The notes beneath the pieces were generated by a model. The model was given only the letters and a program-made list of their open reading frames with translations, ran no database searches and had not been told where the DNA came from. Positions 49,462 through 58,954 of a DNA stretch of 64,000 nt are shown piece by piece. The DNA lies in assembly GCF_003385555.1 (NCBI RefSeq), contig NZ_QOHR01000006.1:87839-151838 (forward strand), read 5' to 3'. The translations under genes were made by a program, and so were the position numbers. The first letter of the stretch is position 1, and the number at the start of each line of letters is the position of its first letter. The DNA is from Rhodosalinus sediminis (GTDB taxonomy: Bacteria; Pseudomonadota; Alphaproteobacteria; Rhodobacterales; Rhodobacteraceae).

Positions 49462-51447
49462 ATGATTACCGAACTCGGCCACTTCGCCCTCGTCCTCGCC
49501 TTCATCGTCGCGCTCGTGCAGTCGGTCGTGCCGCTCATCGGCGCGCACTACCGCTGGCCCGGATGGATCGCCGTGGGCGAACCGGCGGCGACGACGCAGC
49601 TTCTGCTGCTCGGCTTCTCCTTCGTCGCGCTGACCTGGGCCTTCGTGACCTCGGACTTCAGCCTGCAGCTCGTCACCTCGAACTCGCACTCCGACAAGCC
49701 GATGATCTACAAGATCACCGGCGTCTGGGGGAACCACGAGGGCTCGATGCTGCTCTGGGTGCTGATCCTCGCGCTCTTCGGGGCGATGGCGGCCTGGTTC
49801 GGGGGCAACCTGCCGCCGACGCTGCGGGCGCGGGTGCTGGCCGTGCAGGGGATGATCGGGGTGGCCTTCCTCGCCTTCATCCTCTTCACGTCCAACCCCT
49901 TCACGCGGCTCGCCGTGCCGCCCTTCGACGGGCAGGACCTCAACCCGCTCCTGCAGGACCCGGGGCTCGCGCTGCATCCGCCGTTCCTCTATCTCGGCTA
50001 CGTCGGGCTCTCGATCTGCTTCAGCTTCGCCGTCGGCGCGCTGCTCGAGGGCCGCGTCGACGCCGCCTGGGGCCGCTGGGTGCGGCCCTGGACGCTGGCG
50101 GCCTGGGTCTTCCTGACGATCGGCATCGCCCTCGGCTCGTGGTGGGCCTATTACGAGCTCGGCTGGGGCGGCTTCTGGTTCTGGGACCCGGTCGAGAACG
50201 CCTCCTTCATGCCGTGGCTGCTGGCGGTGGCGCTCCTGCACTCGGCGATCGTGGTCGAGAAGCGCGAGGCGCTGAAGAGCTGGACGATCCTGCTCGCCAT
50301 CCTCGCCTTCGGCTTCTCGCTGATCGGCACCTTCATCGTGCGCTCGGGCCTCCTGACCAGCGTGCACGCCTTCGCCAACGACCCGGAGCGCGGGGTCTTC
50401 ATCCTGCTGATCCTCGCGGTCTTCATGGGCGGCGCGCTCACGCTCTTCGCGGCGCGGGCCAACGTCATGCAGGCGCGCGGCGTCTTCGGCGTGGCCAGCC
50501 GCGAGTCGGCGCTCGTGGCGAACAACGTGCTGCTCGCGGTGTCCTGCTTCGTGGTCTTCGTGGGCACGATGTGGCCGATGGTGGCCGAGATGTTCCTCGA
50601 CCGGAAGCTCTCGGTCGGCGCACCCTTCTTCAACGCGGCCTTCACGCCCTTCATGGTGGCGCTCGGCCTGATCCTGCCGGTGGGCGCGATCATGCCGTGG
50701 AAACGCGCACGCATTGGCCGGGCGCTGCACACGCTCCGGTTCGGCCTCGTGCTGGCGCTTGCCATCGGCGGGCTCGCCTGGGCGATGCAGACGGGCAATT
50801 CGCTCCTCGGGCCGGTGGGGCTCTTCCTCGGCGCGTGGCTCGTGTCGGGCGCGGCGACGGACCTCTGGCTGCGCGCCGGGCGCACGCCGGATCGCCTGCG
50901 CCGCCTGCCGCGCGCCGACTGGGGCCGCGCCGTGGCGCACTCGGGCTTCGGCGTGATCATGATCGGCATCGCCGGCCTCATGGCCTGGGAGAAGGAGGAC
51001 ATCCGCGTCGTCCAGGAGGGCGAGAGCTGGCAGATGGCGGGCTTCACCCTGACCCTGAACGAGGTGCGCGAGCTGCCCTACAGCCCGTCCGAGGGCCGCA
51101 ACTACGACTCGCTCATGGGGATCGTCACGCTCGCCCGCGACGGGCGCGAGATCGCGACGCTGCGCCCCGAGAAGCGCAACTACCCCGTCGCGCGCATGCC
51201 CACGACCGAGGCGGGCATCGACTACCGCGTGCTGCGCGACGTCTACGTCGTCCTCGGCGATCCGCAGGACAACGGCGGCTGGGCGGTGCGCACCTACCTG
51301 AAGCCGCTCGCCAACTGGATCTGGGCCGGCTCGGCGCTGATGGCGCTCGGCGGCTTCATCAGCCTGTCGGACCGGCGCTACCGGGTCGCCGCCGGCGCGC
51401 GCAAATCGGCCGCGACCCCGGCCACCGGCGGAGTGCCCGCGGAATGA
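49462..51447 (+). CDS. ccmF: Cytochrome c heme lyase subunit CcmF
   Basis: Large inner-membrane heme lyase subunit of 661 residues with about 15 helices. The tryptophan-rich heme-handling motif is WGGFWFWDPVENASFMPWL near residue 235. Conserved histidines and GVWGNHEGSMLLWV also match. The ATG at 49462 is 54 bases after the holin stop. Its stop overlaps the ccmH start (ATGA). Confidence 0.97.
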   Translation: MITELGHFALVLAFIVALVQSVVPLIGAHYRWPGWIAVGEPAATTQLLLLGFSFVALTWAFVTSDFSLQLVTSNSHSDKPMIYKITGVWGNHEGSMLLWVLILALFGAMAAWFGGNLPPTLRARVLAVQGMIGVAFLAFILFTSNPFTRLAVPPFDGQDLNPLLQDPGLALHPPFLYLGYVGLSICFSFAVGALLEGRVDAAWGRWVRPWTLAAWVFLTIGIALGSWWAYYELGWGGFWFWDPVENASFMPWLLAVALLHSAIVVEKREALKSWTILLAILAFGFSLIGTFIVRSGLLTSVHAFANDPERGVFILLILAVFMGGALTLFAARANVMQARGVFGVASRESALVANNVLLAVSCFVVFVGTMWPMVAEMFLDRKLSVGAPFFNAAFTPFMVALGLILPVGAIMPWKRARIGRALHTLRFGLVLALAIGGLAWAMQTGNSLLGPVGLFLGAWLVSGAATDLWLRAGRTPDRLRRLPRADWGRAVAHSGFGVIMIGIAGLMAWEKEDIRVVQEGESWQMAGFTLTLNEVRELPYSPSEGRNYDSLMGIVTLARDGREIATLRPEKRNYPVARMPTTEAGIDYRVLRDVYVVLGDPQDNGGWAVRTYLKPLANWIWAGSALMALGGFISLSDRRYRVAAGARKSAATPATGGVPAE

Positions 51448-51899
51448 GGCGCCTTGTCCTGATCCTCGCGCTGCTCGCGGCGGCGCCGCTCGCGGCGCTG
51501 CAACCGGACGAGGTGCTCGACGATCCCGCGCTCGAGGAACGCGCGCGGGAGATCTCCTCGGGCCTGCGCTGCATGGTCTGCCGGAACGAGGCGATCGACG
51601 AGTCGAACGCGCCGCTGGCGCGCGACATGCGGCTTATGGTGCGCGAGCGGCTCGTCGCCGGCGACACGGACGAGGAGGTCGTGCAGTACATCGTCGATCG
51701 CTACGGCGAATACGCGCTGCTCAATCCGCGCGCGACCGGGGCGAACTGGATCCTCTGGCTGGCCGGGCCGGGCATGCTGCTGATCGGCGGCGGGATCGCG
51801 GCGCTCTACCTGCGCTCGCGCGCCCGCGCGAAGGCCGTGGCGGACGACGATCTCTCCCCCGAAGAGGCGGCGCGGCTGCGGACGCTCCTAGAGGAGTGA
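51444..51899 (+). CDS. ccmH: Cytochrome c maturation protein CcmH
   Basis: Membrane-anchored thiol-disulfide oxidoreductase that reduces apocytochrome c before heme ligation. The 151-residue product has a signal peptide (LILALLAAAPLAALQ), the redox motif LRCMVCRNE and a transmembrane helix (WILWLAGPGMLLIGGGIAALYL). It overlaps ccmF by four bases. No ccmG or ccmI lies next to it, so those must be elsewhere. The neighbouring crotonase gene is not related in function. Confidence 0.95.
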   Translation: MRRLVLILALLAAAPLAALQPDEVLDDPALEERAREISSGLRCMVCRNEAIDESNAPLARDMRLMVRERLVAGDTDEEVVQYIVDRYGEYALLNPRATGANWILWLAGPGMLLIGGGIAALYLRSRARAKAVADDDLSPEEAARLRTLLEE

Positions 51900-51957
51900 C
51901 CCCTTTTCTCCGCGGGCGCATGCGATAGAAGCGCAGCGGCGCAGAGGAGGGGACGCA

Positions 51958-52734
51958 ATGCAGTATCAGACCATCACGCTCGACGTGGCCGACGACATCG
52001 CGGTGCTGCGGCTCGATCGGCCGGACGTGATGAACGCCATGAACAGCCAGATGCGCGCCGAGGTCACCCACGCGGTCGCCGCCGGCGGCGCGGAGGCGCG
52101 CGTCGTCGTGATCACCGGCAACGGCCGCGCCTTCTGTTCCGGGCAGGACCTCGGGACCGAGGGCAACGCCGCCGATCTGGACCTCGAGCGCATCCTGCGC
52201 GACGAATACGTGCCGATGCTGCGCGCGATCCGCGACTGCCCGGTGCCGGTCATCGCCGCGGTCAACGGCGCGGCGGCGGGCGCGGGCGCCAACCTCGCCC
52301 TGGCGGCGGACGTGGTGATCGCGACGGAGAGCGCCTATTTCATGCAGGCCTTCAGCCGGATCGGCCTGATCCCCGACGCGGGCGGCACCTGGGCGCTGCC
52401 GCGGCAGATGGGTCTCGCCAAGGCGATGGGCGCGGCGCTCTTCGCCGAGAAGATCAGCGCGCGGCAGGCCGACGACTGGGGCATGATCTGGGAAGCGGTG
52501 GAGGACGACGCCTTCGAGGAGCGCTGGCGCGCCCGCGCCGCGCATCTCGCCGCCGGGCCGACGCAGGCCTACAACGCCGCGCGGGAGGCCCTCCGCGGCG
52601 CCTTCGAGGCGGATTTCGAGGAGCAGCTCCTTCTCGAGGCGCGCCTTCAGGGACACTGCGGCAAGACCCGCGATTTTCAGGAAGGAGTGCTCGCCTTCCT
52701 CGAGAAGCGGCCGGCGCGCTACGAGGGCCGCTAA
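51958..52734 (+). CDS. paaG: PaaG-like enoyl-CoA hydratase/isomerase
   Basis: A 258-residue crotonase. The oxyanion-hole block is AFCSGQDLG, and AAAGAGANLALAADVV follows. SRIGLIPDAGGTWALPRQ carries the acidic residue characteristic of PaaG, the isomerase that opens the epoxide ring in aerobic phenylacetate breakdown. The rest of the paa pathway is not in the window. The gene is monocistronic and its 3' end meets repeat element E and the convergent gltA. Confidence 0.8.
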   Translation: MQYQTITLDVADDIAVLRLDRPDVMNAMNSQMRAEVTHAVAAGGAEARVVVITGNGRAFCSGQDLGTEGNAADLDLERILRDEYVPMLRAIRDCPVPVIAAVNGAAAGAGANLALAADVVIATESAYFMQAFSRIGLIPDAGGTWALPRQMGLAKAMGAALFAEKISARQADDWGMIWEAVEDDAFEERWRARAAHLAAGPTQAYNAAREALRGAFEADFEEQLLLEARLQGHCGKTRDFQEGVLAFLEKRPARYEGR

Positions 52735-52756
52735 CGCCGGCGCGTGTGGCTAGGGT

Positions 52757-52892
52757 GCGAGGGGCGCTGCCCCTCGCGCTCCCCGGAGTATTTTCGCCAA
52801 GATGATGGGGCAGGGCGGCCTCAACCATCATCTTGGCCCAAATACTCCGGGGGTGAATTGGCCGTCAGGCCAAGAGGGGGCAGCGCCCCCTC
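52757..52892. repeat. Composite inverted GGAGTATTT element E
   Basis: Between the convergent paaG-like gene and gltA. Short plus-strand arm: GAGGGGC-GCT-GCCCCTC, then CCCCGGAGTATTTTCGCC and AAGATGATGG. Long minus-strand arm: GAGGGGGC-GCT-GCCCCCTC, TTGGCC-TGAC-GGCCAA, then TTCACCCCCGGAGTATTTGG and GCCAAGATGATGG. The box arms pair with each other across a 15-20 base spacer. It is nearly the same as element B, including which arm is short and which is long. Confidence 0.85.
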
Positions 52893-52915
52893 CCGCGGCG
52901 CCGCGCCAAGCCGCC

Positions 52916-54211
52916 TTACCGGTTCTCGATGTCGACGTAGTCGCGCTTCGTCTCGCCGAGGTAGAGCTGGCGCGGGCGGCCGATCTTCATCTGCGGGTCC
53001 GCGATCATCTCCTTCCACTGGCTGATCCAGCCGACGGTGCGCGAGACGGCGAAGATCGGCGTGAACATCGACATCGGGAAGCCCATCGCCTCGAGGATGA
53101 TGCCGGAGTAGAAATCGACGTTCGGGAAGAGCTTCTTCTCGCGGAAATAGGGGTCCTCGAGCGCGATCTTTTCGAGTTCCTTGGCGACCTGCAGCGTCTT
53201 GTTGTTCTCGACGCCGAGCAGTTCCAGCACCTCGTCGGCGGACTGCTTCATCACCGTCGCGCGCGGGTCGAAGTTCTTGTAGACGCGGTGGCCGAAGCCC
53301 ATCAGGCGGAAGGGATCGTCCTTGTCCTTCGCGCGCTCGAGGTACTCGGGGATGCGCTCGGGCGAGCCGATCTCCTTGAGCATCTCGAGGCAGGCTTGGT
53401 TCGCGCCGCCGTGCGCCGGGCCCCAGAGGCAGGCGATGCCGGCGGCGATGCAGGCGAAGGGATTGGCGCCCGAGGACGACGCCAGCCGCACCGTCGAGGT
53501 GGAGGCGTTCTGCTCGTGGTCGGCGTGCAGCGTGAAGATCCGGTCCATCGCGCGCGAGAGGATCGGGTTCACGCTGTATTCCTCCGCCGGCACGGCGAAG
53601 CACATGCGCAGGAAGTTCGAGGCGTAGTCGAGGTCGTTCCGCGGATAGACGAAGGGCTGGCCCACCGAGTACTTGTAGGCCCAGGCGGCGATGGTCGGCA
53701 TCTTGGCGATGAGCCGGATCGAGGCGACCTCGCGCTGCCACGGGTCCGAGATGTCGGTGCTGTCGTGGTAGAAGGCCGACATCGCGCCCACGACGCCCAC
53801 CATGATCGCCATCGGATGCGCGTCGCGGCGGAAGCCGCGGAAGAAGTTCTGCATCTGCTCGTGGAGCATCGTGTGCATGGTCACACGGCTCTCGAAGTCC
53901 TCGAGTTCCGCGGCCGAGGGCAGTTCGCCATAGAGCAACAGGTAGCACACCTCGAGGAAGTGGCTCTTCTCCGCGAGTTGGCCGATCGGGTAGCCGCGGT
54001 GCAGGAGCTCGCCCTTGTCGCCGTCGATGAAGGTGATGGTTGAGTCGCAGGAGGCCGTCGAGGTGTAGCCGGGATCGTAGGTGAAGACGCCCGCCTGCTG
54101 GTAGAGCTTGCGGATATCCACCACGTCGGGCCCGGCCGTCGGGCTGAACATCGGCAGATCGTGGCTCTCGCCGTCGATCGTCAGCTTGGCGGTCTTGGTG
54201 CTGTCAGGCAT
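52916..54211 (-). CDS. gltA: Citrate synthase
   Basis: Entry enzyme of the TCA cycle. The 431-residue type II enzyme has the histidine in [17 protein letters not shown], the [15 protein letters not shown] block and [17 protein letters not shown] with the catalytic aspartate. The ATG at 54209-54211 is preferred to further in-frame codons because [14 protein letters not shown] is the usual N-terminus and GAGGG lies upstream. gltX is 71 bases upstream on the same strand; both may be co-transcribed. Confidence 0.97.
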   Translation of the reverse strand: MPDSTKTAKLTIDGESHDLPMFSPTAGPDVVDIRKLYQQAGVFTYDPGYTSTASCDSTITFIDGDKGELLHRGYPIGQLAEKSHFLEVCYLLLYGELPSAAELEDFESRVTMHTMLHEQMQNFFRGFRRDAHPMAIMVGVVGAMSAFYHDSTDISDPWQREVASIRLIAKMPTIAAWAYKYSVGQPFVYPRNDLDYASNFLRMCFAVPAEEYSVNPILSRAMDRIFTLHADHEQNASTSTVRLASSSGANPFACIAAGIACLWGPAHGGANQACLEMLKEIGSPERIPEYLERAKDKDDPFRLMGFGHRVYKNFDPRATVMKQSADEVLELLGVENNKTLQVAKELEKIALEDPYFREKKLFPNVDFYSGIILEAMGFPMSMFTPIFAVSRTVGWISQWKEMIADPQMKIGRPRQLYLGETKRDYVDIENR

Positions 54212-54282
54212 GTGCACACCCTCGTCCTCGGGCCCGGGCTCCGGGCGGTTGATCCCTCGAGACGGCCGGCGCGCCGGTCCGT

Positions 54283-55692
54283 TCATTCGCCGCCCGCCGC
54301 GGCCTCCTCGAGCCGCGCCAGGCTTTCGTCGCGGCCGAGCACCAGCATCATGTCGAAGACGCTCGGGCTGACCGTCCGGCCCGCGAGCGCGGCGCGCATC
54401 GGCCCCGCCAGCTTGCCGAATTTGAGGCCGTTCTCCTCCGCGGCCCGGGTCGCGACCGCTTCGAGCGCGTCGCGGGTCCAGCTAGCATTTCGCAGCTGCG
54501 GCGTCAATTCGCTCAGTATACGACGGGATACAGCGTCGAGCGCCTTGTCCGCCTTCTCGTCGCGCGCGACGGGGCGCTCGGCCAGCGCGAAATTCGCCTT
54601 TTCCAACAGGTCGATGAAGGTCTTGGCGCGTTCCTTGAGGTGCGGCATGGCCGCCGCGAGCCGCGTCCGCTGCACCGCGGAAAGAGGCGCGCGCCCGGTG
54701 ACGTCGAGAAAGCCCTCGAGCTCGGCCAGAAGCGCCGCGTCGTCCATCGCGGCGATGTGGCGCCCCGAGATGCTGTCGAGCTTCTTCATGTCGAGGCGCG
54801 CGGGGGCCTTGTTGATTCCCTCGAGCGAGAAGAGCGCGCGGAGCTCCGCGTCCGAGAACACTTCGGTGTCGCCGTGGCTCCAGCCGAGGCGGGCGAGGTA
54901 GTTGCGCATCGCCGCCGCCGGATAGCCCATGTCGCGGTACTCGGTGAGCGAGACCGCGCCGTGGCGCTTCGAGAGCTTCTTGCCGTCCGGCCCGTGGATG
55001 AGCGGGATATGCCCCCAGACGGGGACGTCCCAGCCCATCGCGCGATAGATCTGCATCTGCCGCGCGGCGTTGTTCAGGTGGTCGTCGCCGCGGATGACGT
55101 GGGTCACGCCCATGTCGTGATCGTCCACCACCACGGCGAGCATGTAGACCGGCGTGCCGTCCGAGCGCAGCAGCACCATGTCGTCGAGCTGATCGTTGCC
55201 GATGGTGACGGGGCCCTGCACCGCGTCCTCGATCACCGTGGCGCCCTCGCGCGGGGCCTTCAGGCGGATCACGTACGCCGCGTCCGGATGCGTGGCCGGG
55301 TCCGCGTCGCGCCAGGGGCTGCGGTAGAGGGTGGAGCGGCCCTCGGCGCGCGCCGCCTCGCGGAAGGCGTCGATCTCCTCCTGCGTGGCGAAGCACTTGT
55401 AGGCGGCACCCTCGGCCAGCATCTGCTGCGCCACCTCGGCGTGGCGCTCGGCGCGCGCCGCCTGGCTCACCGCCTCGCCGTCGTGGTCGAGCCCGAGCCA
55501 CGCCATGCCGTCGAGGATCGCCCGCGTCGCCTCCGGCGTGGAGCGCGCGCGGTCCGTGTCCTCGATCCGCAGCAGGAACCGCCCGCCGCGCCCGCACGCG
55601 AAGAGCCAGTTGAAGAGCGCGGTGCGCGCGCCCCCGATGTGCAGGAAGCCCGTGGGCGAGGGGGCGAAGCGGGTGACGACCTCGTCTGTCAT
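54283..55692 (-). CDS. gltX: Glutamyl-tRNA synthetase
   Basis: Charges tRNA(Glu). At 469 residues it is a full-length class I synthetase: HIGH motif in [20 protein letters not shown] motif [17 protein letters not shown], and the helical anticodon-binding C-terminal domain. The ATG at 55690-55692 begins [15 protein letters not shown]. Alphaproteobacteria often have two gltX genes; whether this one also charges tRNA(Gln) for later amidation cannot be told. It is divergent from comEC. Confidence 0.96.
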   Translation of the reverse strand: MTDEVVTRFAPSPTGFLHIGGARTALFNWLFACGRGGRFLLRIEDTDRARSTPEATRAILDGMAWLGLDHDGEAVSQAARAERHAEVAQQMLAEGAAYKCFATQEEIDAFREAARAEGRSTLYRSPWRDADPATHPDAAYVIRLKAPREGATVIEDAVQGPVTIGNDQLDDMVLLRSDGTPVYMLAVVVDDHDMGVTHVIRGDDHLNNAARQMQIYRAMGWDVPVWGHIPLIHGPDGKKLSKRHGAVSLTEYRDMGYPAAAMRNYLARLGWSHGDTEVFSDAELRALFSLEGINKAPARLDMKKLDSISGRHIAAMDDAALLAELEGFLDVTGRAPLSAVQRTRLAAAMPHLKERAKTFIDLLEKANFALAERPVARDEKADKALDAVSRRILSELTPQLRNASWTRDALEAVATRAAEENGLKFGKLAGPMRAALAGRTVSPSVFDMMLVLGRDESLARLEEAAAGGE

Positions 55693-55787
55693 GCGGCGCA
55701 GGGTCTCCTTGGGGGCGGATCGAAAGCGGCGCCTGTCTAGCCGCGGCGCCTGCCCGGGACAAGGCGCAGGCGCGGGGCCCGCGGCGC

Positions 55788-55802
55788 TTAACCCTGTGTT
55801 AA
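55788..55802. promoter_or_regulatory. Perfect CtrA box upstream of comEC
   Basis: TTAA-CCCTGTG-TTAA is an exact match to the CtrA consensus TTAA-N7-TTAA, 51 bases before the comEC ATG and 95 bases upstream of the divergent gltX start. With A and T each near 14 percent, an exact eight-base match of this form is expected about once in a hundred such windows by chance. It is the only perfect copy I found here. Confidence 0.75.
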
Positions 55803-55853
55803 CTGCGAGCTGATGGGAGGGGCGGGCCGGGCGGTCCGGCGGAGGCGTGGACG

Positions 55854-57893
55854 ATGGGCGGCGGCGCGCTCGCACGGGTGTGGCTCGGCCAGCTCGGGCA
55901 TCTCTTTCCGTGGGTGCCGGTGGCGCTCGCCTGCGGGATCGGGATCTACTTCGCGCTGGAGGTGGAGCCGCCGGTCGCGGCGCTCGCCGCCTGCGCGGCG
56001 GGCGCGCTCGCGCTGGGGGCGGGGGCGCTGCGCCTCGGTCCGGGCCGCGCGCCGCTTCTCTGGGCGCCCGCGCTCGTGGCGATGGGGCTCGCGCTCGCCG
56101 GCGGGCGCGCGCATCTCAAGGCCGCGCCGGTGTTGGAGTTTCGCTACTACGGCGCGGTGGAGGGGCGCGTCGTCGGCATCGACCGCTCCGCCTCGGACGC
56201 GGTGCGGCTGACGCTCGACCGCGTGGTGCTGGAACGCACCGATCCGGCGCGCCGGCCCGGGCGGGTGCGCGTCTCGCTGCACGGGGCGGAGACGCCCCGC
56301 GTGCCACCCGTCGGCGCACGCGTGATCCTGACCGCGTGGCTCTCGCCGCCGCAGGGGCCCGTGGAGCCCGGCGGCTTCGATTTCCGCCGCCACGCCTGGT
56401 TCCAGGGGCTGGGCGCGGTGGGCTACACGCGCACGCCGGTCCTGCTGCTCGCGCCGCCCGCGCCGCGCGCGCTCATGGTGACGCGGGCGCGCATGGCGCT
56501 CTCGGAACGGGTGCGCGCCGCGCTCCCGGACGAGGCCGGGGGCTTCGCCGCGGCGGTGCTCTCGGGCGACCGCTCCGGCATCGGCTTTCCCACGCTGGAG
56601 GCGCTGCGCGACGCGAACCTCGCGCATCTCCTCGCGATCTCGGGGCTGCACATGGGGCTCCTCGCGGGGGTCGTCTTCGCGACGCTCCGCCTCGCGCTCG
56701 TGATGCTGCCGCGCGCCGGGCCGCACCTGCCGGCGAAGAAGCTGGCCGCCGGCGGCGCGCTCGCCGCGGCGGCGGGGTATCTCGCGCTCTCGGGCGGCAA
56801 CGTGGCGACCGAGCGGGCCTTCGTCATGTCGGCGGTCGTGCTCGTCGCCGTGATGCTGGACCGGCGCGCGCTGTCGCTGCGGGCCGTCGCGCTCGCCGCG
56901 ACGATCATCCTCGTCTGGCAGCCCGAGTCGCTGCTCGGCCCCGGCTTCCAGATGTCCTTCGCCGCGACCACGGCGCTCGTCGCCGTCTTCGGGGCGCTGC
57001 GCGAGCTCGAGGCGCCGCCCCTGCCGCGCTGGACGCGCCCGGTGGCGGCGGTGGTGATCTCCTCCGCCGTCGCGGGCGCCGCGACCGCCCCCGTGGCGGC
57101 GGCGCATTTCAACCAGATCGCGCATTACGGGCTGATCGCGAACCTCGCCTCGGTGCCGCTGATGGGGACCGTCGTCATCCCGGCGGGGCTCGTCGCGGTG
57201 CTCGCCATGCCGTTCGAGCTGGAGGGCGCGCCGCTCGCGGTCATGGGGCTCGGGCTCGACTGGATCCTCAGCGTGGCGAGCTGGGCCACGGGGCTGCCGG
57301 GGGCGGTGCGCCCGGTGCCGGCGCCGCCGCACGTGGTGCTGCCGCTCCTCGCGGCGGGGGCGCTCGTCGTCGCGCTCTGGCAGGGGCGGACGCGGTGGGC
57401 CGGCCTCGCCCCGGTGGCCGCGGCGCTCGCCCTCTGGGGCGGTGCGGAGCGCCCGCCGATCCTGATCGCGCAGGGCGGCGCGCTCGTGGGCGTGATGACC
57501 GAGGAGGGCCGCGCGCTGAGCAAGCGGCGCGGCGCGGGCTTCGCGGCGCGCGTCTGGCTGGAGAACGACGGAGACGGGGCGGGCCGCGCCGCGGCGGTGG
57601 CGCGCTGGCCCGAGGACGGGCCGGTGCGCCACCTCTGGGGCAAGCGCGGCGCGGCGCGGTTCGAGGGCTGCGCGCCCGGCGAAATCGTCGTGCTGACCGA
57701 GCCTTACGCCGGGCCGCCGCAGCCCTGCGTGCTGCTCGACGGCGCGCGGCTGCGCGCCGCCGGGAGCCTCGCGCTGTATCGCTCCGACGCAGCCGTGCGG
57801 ATCAAAAGCGCGACCCTCGACGCGGGCCGCCGCCTCTGGAGCCCGACGGGCGCGCGCGAGGTCTCGGCCAGCCTCGCCGCGCTGTCGCGGTAG
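55854..57893 (+). CDS. comEC: ComEC/Rec2-family DNA uptake channel
   Basis: Inner-membrane channel that moves single-stranded DNA into the cytoplasm; in Rhodobacter capsulatus it is needed to receive DNA from gene transfer agents. The 679-residue product has an N-terminal membrane segment and OB-like periplasmic domain ([18 protein letters not shown]) and the competence core ([17 protein letters not shown] near residue 260, [14 protein letters not shown]). No HxHxDH metallo-beta-lactamase motif is present in the short C-terminal domain, so nuclease activity is not expected. A perfect CtrA box precedes it. Confidence 0.92.
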   Translation: MGGGALARVWLGQLGHLFPWVPVALACGIGIYFALEVEPPVAALAACAAGALALGAGALRLGPGRAPLLWAPALVAMGLALAGGRAHLKAAPVLEFRYYGAVEGRVVGIDRSASDAVRLTLDRVVLERTDPARRPGRVRVSLHGAETPRVPPVGARVILTAWLSPPQGPVEPGGFDFRRHAWFQGLGAVGYTRTPVLLLAPPAPRALMVTRARMALSERVRAALPDEAGGFAAAVLSGDRSGIGFPTLEALRDANLAHLLAISGLHMGLLAGVVFATLRLALVMLPRAGPHLPAKKLAAGGALAAAAGYLALSGGNVATERAFVMSAVVLVAVMLDRRALSLRAVALAATIILVWQPESLLGPGFQMSFAATTALVAVFGALRELEAPPLPRWTRPVAAVVISSAVAGAATAPVAAAHFNQIAHYGLIANLASVPLMGTVVIPAGLVAVLAMPFELEGAPLAVMGLGLDWILSVASWATGLPGAVRPVPAPPHVVLPLLAAGALVVALWQGRTRWAGLAPVAAALALWGGAERPPILIAQGGALVGVMTEEGRALSKRRGAGFAARVWLENDGDGAGRAAAVARWPEDGPVRHLWGKRGAARFEGCAPGEIVVLTEPYAGPPQPCVLLDGARLRAAGSLALYRSDAAVRIKSATLDAGRRLWSPTGAREVSASLAALSR

Positions 57894-58174
57894 GCGAGGC
57901 GGGGGAGGTCGGCACTTGGCGCTCTGCGGTCGCCGTGGCGCGCGGGCGGCGGCCGAAGTTCTCCGGATATTCCGGGAGAGTCTTGCGCCGCTGGTGCGGG
58001 CGCGACGTCCGAACGTCTGCCGCTGGTGCTGGTGACGACAGCGACCGTCGCCAGTCGTGTTTTCGTAACGGGGCCCCGAAACCAAGGCGGGCCTGCGCTC
58101 ACCTACGATCACCCCGCGAACTCACGCCGGCCGAGCGCCCCCCGAGGCGCGGCACACCCTGCGCGCGGCCCGCG
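57894..58174. other. Intergenic region between convergent comEC and lexA
   Basis: 281 bases without a supported gene. A short palindrome around GGGGCCCC (58073-58080) is flanked by TTTCG and CGAAA and could form a hairpin, but there is no T-tract on either strand. No repeat element of the GGAGTATTT family is present, unlike at other convergent ends in the window. Confidence 0.4.
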
Positions 58175-58876
58175 TCAGTACATGCGGATGAGCCCGACGA
58201 GGCGGCCCTGCACGCTGACGCTGCCGCGGGGCAGGACGCGGGTTTCATACGCCGGGTTCGCGGCCTCGAGCAGGATCATGTCGCCCTTGCTGCGGAAGCG
58301 CTTCAGCGTGGCCTCGTAGCCCTCGACCTGCGCGACGACGATGTCGCCCTCGCGCGCCTCGGCGGTTTCGCGGATCACCACGATGTCGCCGTCGTTGATC
58401 CCGGCCTCGATCATGGAGTCGCCCTTGACCTCGAGCGCGTAGTGCCGGCCCTGCGCCGAGAGCATCGCGCCGGGCACCGCCACCTCGGGCGCCTCGTCGG
58501 CGATGGCCTCGATCGGTTCCCCGGCCGCGATGCGGCCCAGCAGCGGCAGATCGGTCACCTCGCCCCGCGGCTCGGCCTCCGAGACCGGGCGCGCGCCCGC
58601 GGGCGGATCGGCGCGGTCGCCGTCGATCACGCGCAGCCCATCGCGCGGGGCGGCGTCGAGGTTGTCGGGCAGGCGCAGGATCTCGATCGCGCGGGCGCGG
58701 TGGGCGAGGCGGCGGATGAAGCCCCGCTCCTCCAGCGCGGTGATCAGGCGGTGAATGCCGGACTTGGAGCGCAGATCCAGCGCCGCCTTCATCTCGTCGA
58801 AGCTGGGCGGCACGCCGTCGCGCGTGACCCGGTCGTTGATGAAACGCAGAAGATCCATCTGTTTGCGGGTCAGCAT
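58175..58876 (-). CDS. lexA: LexA repressor
   Basis: Repressor of the SOS response that cleaves itself when RecA is activated. The 233-residue product has a winged helix ([16 protein letters not shown] at the start) and the cleavage site Ala118-Gly119 in GRIAAGEP. The serine-lysine dyad is Ser154 in [10 protein letters not shown] and Lys192 in ATLKRFR. The ATG at 58874-58876 begins MLTRKQ, the family N-terminus. A perfect LexA box lies 31 bases upstream, so it represses itself. The five genes upstream (trpGDC-moaC-moeA) run on the same strand. Confidence 0.97.
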   Translation of the reverse strand: MLTRKQMDLLRFINDRVTRDGVPPSFDEMKAALDLRSKSGIHRLITALEERGFIRRLAHRARAIEILRLPDNLDAAPRDGLRVIDGDRADPPAGARPVSEAEPRGEVTDLPLLGRIAAGEPIEAIADEAPEVAVPGAMLSAQGRHYALEVKGDSMIEAGINDGDIVVIRETAEAREGDIVVAQVEGYEATLKRFRSKGDMILLEAANPAYETRVLPRGSVSVQGRLVGLIRMY

Positions 58877-58907
58877 CGCGGGGCACTCCGGCTGGTCACT
58901 CGCCGGT

Positions 58908-58922
58908 GTTCTACGCCTGTTC
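58908..58922. promoter_or_regulatory. LexA box upstream of lexA
   Basis: GTTC-TACGCCT-GTTC is a perfect alphaproteobacterial LexA site in the 78-bp gap between moeA and lexA, 31 bases before the lexA start codon. It indicates autoregulation and a lexA promoter separate from the trp-moa run. It also validates the same consensus found at 20369-20383. Confidence 0.88.
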
Positions 58923-58954
58923 CCGTTTTGTGTCAAGCCCGCGCGCCGGCGGGC

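Noticed and set aside
58065..58095. GGGGCCCC palindrome between comEC and lexA considered as a bidirectional terminator
   Set aside because: The flanking arms are short and imperfect and there is no T-tract on either strand.
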